Source: a virus. Taken from it: a stretch of 41,909 bases of DNA. How positions within the stretch are numbered: position 1 is the stretch's first letter; each line of letters begins with the position of its first letter. The position numbers and the translations under genes are program-made. Below the pieces are notes generated by a model, which had not been told where the DNA came from, made no database searches, and worked only from the letters and a program-made list of their open reading frames with translations. Shown one piece after another: positions 24,401 to 30,802 of the stretch. Location: the IMG/VR virus record IMGVR_UViG_3300042475_005476, positions 1-41,909 of that record; one strand, written 5' to 3'.

Positions 24401-27400
24401 CCATAAGTTTTTGGATATTTTCAGCACTATCAAGAGTTATATTATCCTTAGCAAAAATATCAGCCGCATTTTTCATAGCCTTATCTATCTCCGCATCGGT
24501 GGCTCCTGAAGCAGCAAATTGTTTTTTCAAGTCAGCCATAAAAGCTTTAGAATCAGCATCTTTACCAGAAAGAGCACCTGCAGCTGTAGTATTAAGTCCT
24601 TCTGTAAGAGCATCTCCATATTTAACCATTAAATCTTGAGATATATTAGCAGTTTGTTCTTTAAAATTATTAAGAGCTGCTAATTGGGCTTCAACTAAAG
24701 CAGTATTAACACCAGCATCTTCAAGAGCTTTTTGGGTAAGTTTTTTACCTAAAGCATCAGCTGCATTTATTGAAGCATCAGTTAATTCTATTAATCTTGA
24801 GCCAGCATTTTCAGCGGCCATATTCATAAGATCTAAAGGACTTATAGCTCCTTTTAAAGCTGAATTAAACTCTTCTTCAGTAATGTTACCCGCGTTAAGC
24901 ATATCCCCTGCTAACTTTTTAAAGGATTCACTGGATGGGTCTATGCTCATAGTTTTTAAATCTTCAAAAGATTTACCAGTTCCAGCTAACGCTTCAGCAA
25001 ATTTAGCTTTTTCCTCTTGTTCAGTTATCCCTGCTTTTCTAATAGCATCTATTTTAAGTTGAGTTTGTAAAGTTTGAGATTCTTCTTCAGCTATTTGTAT
25101 ACGTTGTAAATTTCTATTATATTCTTCTTGAGCTTTATAAGTTTCTGTGTTTCTCCATTCATTAGCTTTTTTCATGTCTGAATTAGCTTTCACAGCACCT
25201 ATAACAAGACCACCAAGAGCTCCAGCTACAGCACCAGCGGGACCAAGCATAGCACCAAGACTGGCACCCATGGCTGTATACTTAGCCACAGTTCCAGCAG
25301 CCGCTAACTGATCAGCTTGTCTAAGTTTTTGTTTCTTTTTTTCATCTAACTCTGCGGCTTTAGTTCCATCTGTAGTAGCTACTATTTGTGCTTCTAAAGC
25401 CTCAGCCGCTTTCTCAGCGTTTTTCTGGAAGTGGCCGATGGCTGCTTCAATAGCTATACCAGCTACAGCTCCAACAGCACCTCCAGCTGCTATTTTACCT
25501 ATACCTCCTGCTAAACTACCCGCTTTTGGAAGTATACTTCCTGCCTTAGAAGCTAAACCTCCAGCTTTAGAAGCTAAACCTCCTATTTTAGAAGTAGCTT
25601 TAGAAGCTATACTTCCAGCTTTAGAAGCTACATTTCCTACCTTAGAAGTTACTTTAGAAACTAAATTACCAATTCTACCAGCTTTACCTGGTGCTTTTCT
25701 TGTAAATCTGCCTTTACTGTCTCGAGCTTGAGGTTTTCTACCTTTTTTCTTTTTACCATCAGAACTATCAGAACTATCTAACATATCAGTCAAACTTTCA
25801 TTTGCGGCTCCACCTCCTCCTCCTATATCTCCAGCGTTAATTACCTCAACATACATTGGATTGCTGGATGAGGTGCCTAAGTTTTCTTTATCAGATTGGG
25901 TCATACCAAATATCTTTCCAAAACCTAATTTACTACTTAATAAATTTCCAGCTCCTTTAGCGAGATCAAGTGTTTTCGCACCAGCCATTTTTATTAAATT
26001 CCCTCCTGCTCCTAAAATAGCATTAGTTAATTCTGGGGCTACCTTACTACCTAAACCTATAGTGAGGGCTCCTCCACCTAATATTTTAGTTAAAGTAGGA
26101 TGGTCTTTAGCAAAGGCGACAATTTTATCAAACATACCTTTTATAAAGGTGAAAGCATCTTTTACACCTTGTATAAAACCTTTAACATCTTCAATTAAAG
26201 CTTCAACATCTATACCATTAATTTTTTCAATTACCTTATCTAAAATATCAGCCATACCACCAAAAGCACCTGAAGCCATTTTATCGGCTCCTCCTCCCAT
26301 TTCAAAAACTTTACCTATTATTTCAGCTACTTTTGAGTATATAGCTCCAAATACATCAAATATTTTTGAGAATATATTTTTTATTTCAGGCCCGTGAGTT
26401 TTAAAGAACTCAACAAGTTTTAGACCAATTTCATTTAATTTAGTACCTAATTTCCCAACAGGTCCTTCAGCCATTTCTTTAAAGCTTTTTCCACCTTGCC
26501 CAACTAATCCCCCAAATGCTTTAAAGAAGGGTTGCATTTTATCTATTAAAATAGCTCTTAAATCTTGAACATATTGAACTACTTTCCTAAAAGCTTGAGC
26601 TACAGGTAACATAGCCTTAGCCATCTCCATTTGAGTAGCTACTAATTGCCTTTGACGAAGTGCATCTTGTTCAGCGTAAGAAGCTTTAGCTACTTGTTGT
26701 GATAAGGCTTCATTACCATATTTTTGTCTAAATTTAGCAGCGGCTTTTTCAGCATCTCCAGTCTCCTTAAGCATTTTATTATATTCTTCTTGAGCCTGGT
26801 CCATATCTGAGAAACCTGTTCCCGCTAATAATTCTTGGGTTTCTAATGTTTTAGCTAATTCATCACGAGTCATACCAACAGCGGCTGCTAAAGCTTCTTG
26901 TTGGATAACATTCTTTTTACCAAACTCAGCTGCTGATCCTATATTTTTAGCTAATTCTTTAGCTAAAGTAGCTGAGTCGCCTTGTAAGGCTGCTTGTCTG
27001 GCTCTTTCAAGATTTAAATCTTTACCAATAAGCAACTCAGCTTCCATTTCTTTAGCTATAGAATCTTCAAAATTGAGTAAACTACTACCTATATCTTCTA
27101 ATTTACTCATTTCTAAACCTAAAGCTGTAGCTTGATAGGCGGCTTCTGCTAAATCTTTACCTTGACCTCTAAATGTTAATCTTGTAGCAGAACTGGTTTT
27201 AGCTATTTGTTGTAAAACTGCTTTTTGAGACACAGCTGAATTATTAATTGCCTTCTGATACCTTATCTGATCTTCATAAGCTTTTAAGGTGTCATCAACA
27301 CTTTCACCTTGAAGTTGAGAAAGTTTAACAAACTCAGCGGCTTCTCCTGCTGCAAATCCAGCACTTTGAATAAGTCTATTATATGATCTGGCTGTAGCAT

Positions 27401-29027
27401 CTGAGAATTCCATTGTGGTGCCAAATGCCTTGTTAAGTTCAACCATATTTGCGGCTAATACTTCAGGGAAAGCTCCTAATTCACCACTAAATTTAGATAC
27501 CTGGTTGGTTAATCCTTGGGCTTGTTTAGTCGAAACTCCTAAATCTGTAGCTATATTTTTAGTAGCTGTAGATAATTCTTTCATTAGGTTTTCACCTTCT
27601 TTGAAAGAATCCATAAATCCTCTTATACTAAAGAAAGAATTTTTAATATAATCAATCCCTTCAGAAAATAAACCTCCAATTTCACTTACTACTTGTTTAG
27701 CAGGACTAATGAGGACATTAAAAGCACCTTTTAATCCTTTCCCAATCATTGAAGCTATGTTTTTAACAAGCCCTCCAAATAATTTACTTACTCCTGCTAC
27801 TAAAGCTGTAGCTCCTGCTATTAAAGCTGGTCCTGATAAAGCTTCTTTTATACTTCCAAATGTGGCTTTAATACCTGCTCCTAACACTGTGATATTTTTA
27901 CCAAACATCCCAGCTTTTTCCTCCCCACTTTCAATCTTCCTAGCCATTTCTTCAGCGGCTTTTTTACCTTCTTCAAATCTTAAAGCTATAGAAGCTCCTT
28001 TAAGACCTAAACCTTCTAAAAGACCACCAGCTGCTCCTATAGTAAGATTAAATAAACTTAAACTTTTAGTTATTCTATTTTGTTTTTCTTCTTGTTCTTT
28101 TAAGTATTGGATTGTTTTTTTATTTTCTTCTGAAGCTTTTTGGGCTAAAGCATATTGTTTCTCTTGAGTAGTTAATCCTAAGTGGAGGAGATTGTTTTTA
28201 GTTTTTTCATCAGATAGCTTTTTCTGGGTTTCGGCTAACTCTTGAGTAGCAGAATCACTTTTTTTTACTTGAAAGTCATATTCTTTTCGTTTTTCCTCAA
28301 CAGTTTTTAAAGCTATATCATATTCTTTTTCTGAAAGGGAATAAGAATCCATATGTCCCTTATATAGAGTATTTTGAGCTTCATATAGTTCTTTAGCGGC
28401 TGTTATTGCTTCTTTATTAGTACCCTTTAAAGCTGCAGTATAAGCATCTAAAGCTTTTTGTCTACTTTCAGCTAATGCTTTTTCATTTTTCTTTTTAACT
28501 TCAAAAGACTTTTTATCAATTCCTCCTTCTTCTTCTAAGGAACTTAATTTTTCTTTATTTTTTAGTAAATCTTTTTCTAAAGAAAAAAGCTCATTAGCTT
28601 TATCTACTCTTTCTTGTCCCGCCTCCTTAGCTAAATTTTTATATTCTTCTTCTAAAGAAATTATTTTTTGTTGTCCTTCTGTATATTCCTTTACTCTTTC
28701 TTTACTATCCTCTGTTATTTTTTGGCCTAATGATAATAGAGTATTATCTAATTTAATTTGATTTTTTTTAGCTTCTTTAATAGCATTAGTGATATCTTTC
28801 ATAGAAGAATATTCACTAGTCAAATTACGAGCTGAGGTGTTTATAGATTTTAAAATCTTTAAAGTCTCAGACTGATCTCGAGTAACATCTCTGCTTCTAT
28901 TATTTAGTCTTCTAAAGGTATCAACTAAATCACTAGTTCGAGATACAAGTAGCCCTATAAATTCTTGAGCTTCCTCTAAGCTACTAGTGAATTCTTTTTG
29001 GTTATTTAATTGTTCTTCAGAAGCCAT
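21477..29027 (-). CDS. giant tape measure protein, 2516 aa
   Basis: Residues 1-330 are charged coiled coil (KSLEEEY-type heptads, many Lys/Glu), followed by a first hydrophobic stretch (SLFNLTIGAAGGLLEGLG). Residues of about 330-1400 alternate amphipathic and hydrophobic helices, including Gly/Ala/Lys-rich SKAGSIASKATSKIGGLASK and membrane-like AAGGAVGAVAGIAIEAAIG. Residues of about 1660-1820 hold Pro-rich and three-copy KALALGGMGIFGGLASFFS-like repeats. Residues 2011-2303 are an 18-copy KDAL array. The end contains VALIGEAGPEAVVPL, a hallmark of phage tape measures. The protein sets tail length and is threaded through the tube. T4 gp29 has about 590 residues, so this one is extraordinarily long. 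It follows a hairpin and a promoter-like motif. Confidence 0.88.
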   Translation of the reverse strand: MASEEQLNNQKEFTSSLEEAQEFIGLLVSRTSDLVDTFRRLNNRSRDVTRDQSETLKILKSINTSARNLTSEYSSMKDITNAIKEAKKNQIKLDNTLLSLGQKITEDSKERVKEYTEGQQKIISLEEEYKNLAKEAGQERVDKANELFSLEKDLLKNKEKLSSLEEEGGIDKKSFEVKKKNEKALAESRQKALDAYTAALKGTNKEAITAAKELYEAQNTLYKGHMDSYSLSEKEYDIALKTVEEKRKEYDFQVKKSDSATQELAETQKKLSDEKTKNNLLHLGLTTQEKQYALAQKASEENKKTIQYLKEQEEKQNRITKSLSLFNLTIGAAGGLLEGLGLKGASIALRFEEGKKAAEEMARKIESGEEKAGMFGKNITVLGAGIKATFGSIKEALSGPALIAGATALVAGVSKLFGGLVKNIASMIGKGLKGAFNVLISPAKQVVSEIGGLFSEGIDYIKNSFFSIRGFMDSFKEGENLMKELSTATKNIATDLGVSTKQAQGLTNQVSKFSGELGAFPEVLAANMVELNKAFGTTMEFSDATARSYNRLIQSAGFAAGEAAEFVKLSQLQGESVDDTLKAYEDQIRYQKAINNSAVSQKAVLQQIAKTSSATRLTFRGQGKDLAEAAYQATALGLEMSKLEDIGSSLLNFEDSIAKEMEAELLIGKDLNLERARQAALQGDSATLAKELAKNIGSAAEFGKKNVIQQEALAAAVGMTRDELAKTLETQELLAGTGFSDMDQAQEEYNKMLKETGDAEKAAAKFRQKYGNEALSQQVAKASYAEQDALRQRQLVATQMEMAKAMLPVAQAFRKVVQYVQDLRAILIDKMQPFFKAFGGLVGQGGKSFKEMAEGPVGKLGTKLNEIGLKLVEFFKTHGPEIKNIFSKIFDVFGAIYSKVAEIIGKVFEMGGGADKMASGAFGGMADILDKVIEKINGIDVEALIEDVKGFIQGVKDAFTFIKGMFDKIVAFAKDHPTLTKILGGGALTIGLGSKVAPELTNAILGAGGNLIKMAGAKTLDLAKGAGNLLSSKLGFGKIFGMTQSDKENLGTSSSNPMYVEVINAGDIGGGGGAANESLTDMLDSSDSSDGKKKKGRKPQARDSKGRFTRKAPGKAGRIGNLVSKVTSKVGNVASKAGSIASKATSKIGGLASKAGGLASKAGSILPKAGSLAGGIGKIAAGGAVGAVAGIAIEAAIGHFQKNAEKAAEALEAQIVATTDGTKAAELDEKKKQKLRQADQLAAAGTVAKYTAMGASLGAMLGPAGAVAGALGGLVIGAVKANSDMKKANEWRNTETYKAQEEYNRNLQRIQIAEEESQTLQTQLKIDAIRKAGITEQEEKAKFAEALAGTGKSFEDLKTMSIDPSSESFKKLAGDMLNAGNITEEEFNSALKGAISPLDLMNMAAENAGSRLIELTDASINAADALGKKLTQKALEDAGVNTALVEAQLAALNNFKEQTANISQDLMVKYGDALTEGLNTTAAGALSGKDADSKAFMADLKKQFAASGATDAEIDKAMKNAADIFAKDNITLDSAENIQKLMDTVNNQLERNITQASVKAEAEGSQAKVTALKRIEATGATDVVSKVDISKLQTDKKLQETLTSLGIEVKKDKKGKVDPKQLGDIQKQLTEKLTELAGTDAAKFNEALKGIGGTKFIKLTPGAQAPGVPAPLPQAPGAPSPVPQVPGVPSPVPQAPGVPPAPPTLPPSQPTAQATQPAEAPKVGKALALGGMGIFGGLASFFSPKSQPQPTATQPAEAPKEGKVGKALALGGMGVFGGLASLFSSNKTQPAAAQPAQAPKEGSISKTPSILGGIGASLASLFSKAPDAKAPAGKAAAPAGKAGTPGAGAVDSANKMLTEALTTLNKSIGSITPSFQSIPKLFNSFTTTLAKLFNSLILAFKTFTEIQVQLEASKDPENKMFEDIFKNLKGVTGIKVKDGSTVSNKGPFTISDKFGNVAITHPQDKLVVSPNISYVNDGATPTPQNKVFPVSEGFGALDVKVSPKKVLVQKVKDALVTKNTLSKESSIAQNVKDALTVKDALVTKETLSKESSIAQKVKDALVTKEAQKVKDALVTKETLSTTQKVKDALTVKDALITKEALVKESSITQKVKDALVTKNTLSKESSIAQKVKDALVTKEIQRIKDALITKETSSITQNVKDALVTKETLVKESSTSQKVKDALTIKETSSIAQKVKDALVTKETLSKESSIAQKIKDALITKETLSKESSIAQKVKDALITKETLSKESSIAQKVKDALVTKETSSIAQKVKDALVTKETSSIAQKVKDALVTKETSSTAQNVKNNISSYLTSELKTFQHVSDGSSSSKGPFTIADRFGNVAVTHPKDGIVVSPNISYVNDGVTGKKGPVFPVSEKFGALDVKVSPKGVMVQKVNDGVGSNLVSVSQSISENLSLEEAAMPKLAEGGMVSKPTVALIGEAGPEAVVPLDQIAQESPQTSTTVIESDNSDLKKELQEMKQLMAGLISQIPSIANRPITVELNGNKVGQALGQNAYRM
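21846..22040 (-). repeat. tape-measure flanking module, copy 2
   Basis: This copy codes for residues 2330-2394, from GPFTIADRFGNVAVTHP to FGALDVKVSPKGVMVQKV. It is homologous to copy 1 (residues 1946-2011), sharing VVSPNISYVNDG and VFPVSE-x-FGALDVKVSP. Together the copies bracket the KDAL array. Confidence 0.85.
22119..22997 (-). repeat. VKDALVTKETLSKESSIAQ repeat array in tape measure
   Basis: The array has 18 KDAL cores in about 293 residues. The commonest unit is VKDALVTKETLSKESSIAQK, with shorter variants such as VKDALVTKETSSIAQK and VKDALT. DNA copies around 22140-22400 are almost identical (actaaggcatccttaacc-type units on the plus strand), indicating recent unequal recombination or slippage. 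The reading frame is kept throughout. Confidence 0.92.
22998..23192 (-). repeat. tape-measure flanking module, copy 1
   Basis: This copy codes for residues 1946-2010, from GPFTISDKFGNVAITHP to SPKKVLVQK. The module ends in VQKV, which runs straight into the first KDAL unit, so the array appears to have grown from the C-terminal edge of this copy. Confidence 0.85.
23565..23880 (-). repeat. three-copy hydrophobic Gly-rich unit in tape measure
   Basis: The unit A-P-K..GKALALGGMGIFGGLASFFS occurs twice nearly unchanged. A third diverged copy reads SILGGIGASLASLFS. Copies are joined by TQPAEAPKEG-type linkers. Each unit is hydrophobic enough to form a helix that could insert in a membrane. Confidence 0.8.
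23930..24050 (-). repeat. PQAPGVPSPV proline-rich repeat in tape measure
   Basis: Four units of the type PQAPGVPSPV (variants PQAPGAPSPV, PQVPGVPSPV) form a likely extended linker. At DNA level the repeat period is about 30 bases and strongly GC-biased compared with its surroundings. Confidence 0.85.
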
Positions 29028-29041
29028 ATTAAAGAAATAGT

Positions 29042-29058
29042 TTATTATAAATATTAAA
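29042..29058 (-). promoter_or_regulatory. TTTAATATTTATAATAAA motif before tape measure gene
   Basis: The coding strand reads CCCTTTAATATTTATAATAA directly after the hairpin and 18 bases before the ATG at 29027 (core 29046-29053). It is one of the best matches to the recurring motif, and the hairpin-motif order supports a promoter restarting transcription. Confidence 0.55.
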
Positions 29059-29088
29059 GGGTAACGTTTTTAGCGTTACCCTTTTTTT
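29056..29088. terminator. hairpin terminator between gp51-like and tape measure genes
   Basis: An 11-bp stem with a 7-base loop: AAAGGGTAACG pairs with CGTTACCCTTT. On the plus strand it is followed by a run of T. On the coding (minus) strand the run is only TTTAATATTT. It may work in both directions, blocking antisense readthrough better than sense transcription. Confidence 0.7.
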
Positions 29089-29317
29089 ATATCCTTTCCC
29101 CTGGTCTAATATCTGATGGAGGAGCTTCGAAGTTTATTTGGCGAACTTTACCTTTACTTGTTTGAGTAGTTGAGTTTTGAGCCTCATTCTTTTCTCTAAA
29201 ATGTTTGATTAATTTGTTATAAGTAAACTTTCTTAACCAAATAGGCATATTATATATAGTATACCAATCAAATCCTCCATTCCCATGAAACACGATATCG
29301 TGTATCATTTCAAACAT
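29087..29317 (-). CDS. gp51-like baseplate hub assembly protein, 76 aa
   Basis: A 76-residue protein with MIHDIVFHGNGGFDWYTIYN, then MPIWLRKFTYNKLIKHF. The pattern G-x-F-x-x-x-x-I-x-x-M-P-x-x-x-R-x-F/W is what I associate with T4-like gp51 proteins and with the small second tail-assembly chaperone of many phages. In T4, gp51 helps assemble the hub. The gene follows the gp26-like gene by 13 bases and precedes the tape measure. This arrangement also matches the chaperone pair found upstream of tape measures in many tailed phages. The charged, disordered C-terminus ends PPSDIRPGERI. The equivalence is by pattern and position. Confidence 0.6.
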   Translation of the reverse strand: MFEMIHDIVFHGNGGFDWYTIYNMPIWLRKFTYNKLIKHFREKNEAQNSTTQTSKGKVRQINFEAPPSDIRPGERI

Positions 29318-29330
29318 ATATATTCTATAC

Positions 29331-30152
29331 TCAGGCGTCAGGCCAAAAAAACGTGACCCCTATAGGAATCTTTACATTTTCTTGAGTATCATCTCCATTT
29401 TCAGGATAGAAATCAAATGTAAGATCCATATCGGGCTGTATCTCTTTAATATGTTCTCTTAAGGCTCTTGAATCTCGAGCTAAGAAATGGTTATCAACAA
29501 AATCTCTAATAGTCTTTCTTGAATCATCTCCATTTACAGAAAGAATCATCTGCTTTAAACGAGTAGACAACTCAGGAGAAGAAAGTTTATTTATCTTTTT
29601 TAAACCTTTAACTTCAGCTTCAATAGCTTTTTCATCTTTATTGCTTAAGATTTTAAAAGTTATATGAGTACCTGAGTGGGGTAATGTGTATTTAAACTCA
29701 TTAGTATAAGGTTCAACTAAATGTTCTTCATTAATCCATTTAGGTTCAATTTCTGAAAGATCAACTGTTACTTCTTGTCCATCATATTCAAAGGTATAAT
29801 CTTTACCATAACCTAAAATACGAGAAGCTACCATAACAGCATTCTTATCACCTACTACAAGATCATCATAATTAACCTTAGATACAATTAAAGATTGCAT
29901 CAATTTGTCAAGAACAATACCTTGTTTAATGTAGTTTTGGTTTGTTAAAATATCCTCTTCTTTAGCGGTCATATACTTCATCTCAATTTTACCTGAAGAG
30001 AGAGGATTGTCTTTAGGGTAAAGGAGACCTTTAGAAGGTAATTCTACAACTTCAGTTGGGAAGTCATATTTTGGTTTACTTTGTTCAACAGGTTGAACAG
30101 GTGCAACAGGATCTGTTACAATAGGATTTAATTGTGGTGTTTCTTCACTCAT
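29331..30152 (-). CDS. gp26-like baseplate hub/assembly protein, 273 aa
   Basis: A 273-residue protein with a Pro/Gln-rich N-terminal tail (PIVTDPVAPVQPVEQSKPK), then FPTEVVELPSKGLLYPKDNP and IEMKYMTAKEEDILTNQNYI. It continues with SLIVSKVNYDDLVVGDKNAV and a helical second half (EKAIEAEVKGLKKINKLSS), ending PIGVTFFWPDA. The sequence LPSKGLLYP...G-x-x-M-x-Y-M-T-x-K-E-E-D-I-L-T fits the T4 base plate protein family that includes gp26. Members contribute to hub assembly and in many phages act as a tail chaperone. It is the first gene after the terminator behind the tube gene and is preceded by a promoter-like motif. Confidence 0.75.
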   Translation of the reverse strand: MSEETPQLNPIVTDPVAPVQPVEQSKPKYDFPTEVVELPSKGLLYPKDNPLSSGKIEMKYMTAKEEDILTNQNYIKQGIVLDKLMQSLIVSKVNYDDLVVGDKNAVMVASRILGYGKDYTFEYDGQEVTVDLSEIEPKWINEEHLVEPYTNEFKYTLPHSGTHITFKILSNKDEKAIEAEVKGLKKINKLSSPELSTRLKQMILSVNGDDSRKTIRDFVDNHFLARDSRALREHIKEIQPDMDLTFDFYPENGDDTQENVKIPIGVTFFWPDA

Positions 30153-30185
30153 GTTATTAATAACTTTTGAATATAAATGTTTATT

Positions 30186-30200
30186 TGATATAAATATATC
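30186..30200 (-). promoter_or_regulatory. CGATATATTTATATCAAA motif before gp26-like gene
   Basis: Just after the terminator the coding strand reads CTCGATATATTTATATCAAA (core 30189-30196), about 36 bases before the ATG at 30152. A second, weaker ACATTTATATTC lies nearer the start. The terminator-then-motif order is the same as at 29042 and 37928. Confidence 0.5.
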
Positions 30201-30204
30201 GAGA

Positions 30205-30236
30205 GATAAAAAGAGCGCGTTTTCACGCGCTCTTTC
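30205..30236 (-). terminator. intrinsic terminator after tail tube gene
   Basis: A 10-bp GC-rich stem (AAGAGCGCGT / ACGCGCTCTT) with a GAAA tetraloop, followed on the coding strand by TTTTTATC. It is 23 bases after the stop of the tube gene. Its symmetry and T-run make it a convincing rho-independent terminator. Confidence 0.88.
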
Positions 30237-30258
30237 TAATAAGGTCTCTATTCTGATA

Positions 30259-30747
30259 TTAGTAGTTTAATATGCAGTAGTCAGGGGCTAAAGTCATTGT
30301 AATATTTACAGCTGCACTTTCGTTATCCCAACCATAATCGCCAAAGTTAGCGTCAACAATGAAGCATCCTTTTAACACCCACTCAGAAACGATATCACCT
30401 ACAGGACCTAAAATGTTTAATGTTACATCCTTCTTGTAGAAGTCAGAGTAACCATCTCTACCTGTTACTGATTCGTGGTGTAATCTTACCCATTCCATAA
30501 TAGTTTGTGTACCTGATGGAGAGATAGGGTCATGAAGTGTTAAAGCTACGTTACCCCAAGTTGTTTTACCCTTAACTTTTCTGTAAACGTTAATGTGGTT
30601 AAGAGTTACTTCACCTTGTGTTACTGTAATAGCACCAACTCCCTTAATGAAGTATGATGGAACACCATCAACTAACATTATATATCTGTTCTGCTGTTTT
30701 GGTTCAAACGCTGTGAAAAATATTTCGTTTGGATCTAATATTGCCAT
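30259..30747 (-). CDS. 19: tail tube protein (gp19-like)
   Basis: A 162-residue protein, close to T4 gp19 (163). It starts MAILDPNEIFFTAFEPKQQN and has RYIMLVDGVPSYFIKGVG, VTLNHINVYRKVKGKTTW, VALTLHDPISPSG and WVLKGCFIVDANFG. It ends NITMTLAPDYCILNY. This is the phage T4 gp19-type tube pattern (a VD-x-x-P-x-F-I-K strand, a helix, then a terminal beta-hairpin ending in A-P-D-x-C). It polymerises as stacked hexamers to form the inner tube through which DNA passes. It directly follows the sheath gene in transcription, as in T4. Confidence 0.93.
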   Translation of the reverse strand: MAILDPNEIFFTAFEPKQQNRYIMLVDGVPSYFIKGVGAITVTQGEVTLNHINVYRKVKGKTTWGNVALTLHDPISPSGTQTIMEWVRLHHESVTGRDGYSDFYKKDVTLNILGPVGDIVSEWVLKGCFIVDANFGDYGWDNESAAVNITMTLAPDYCILNY

Positions 30748-30772
30748 AATGTTTTTATTTTTTAATTGTTGT

Positions 30773-30790
30773 TATTTATACATATTAATT
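30773..30790 (-). promoter_or_regulatory. TTAATATGTATAAATAAC motif before tail tube gene
   Basis: In the 55-base gap between sheath and tube, the coding strand reads TTAATTAATATGTATAAATA about 26 bases before the ATG at 30747. It aligns with the recurring TTAATATTTATAA and also contains TATAAATA, the known T4 late-promoter core, in sense orientation. It could raise expression of the abundant tube protein. Confidence 0.5.
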
Positions 30791-30802
30791 AAAATAGCTT
30801 TA

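Noticed and set aside
25861-26397. 178-codon plus-strand frame
   Set aside because: It lies entirely opposite the tape measure, has Pro/Ile/Leu-rich shadow composition and no independent leader.
27709-28167. 152-codon plus-strand frame
   Set aside because: Shadow of the tape-measure coding strand; no start context or family resemblance.
29046-29053. TATAAATA on the plus strand read as rightward T4-type late promoters
   Set aside because: No plus-strand genes exist in the window, and the copies are placed relative to minus-strand starts.
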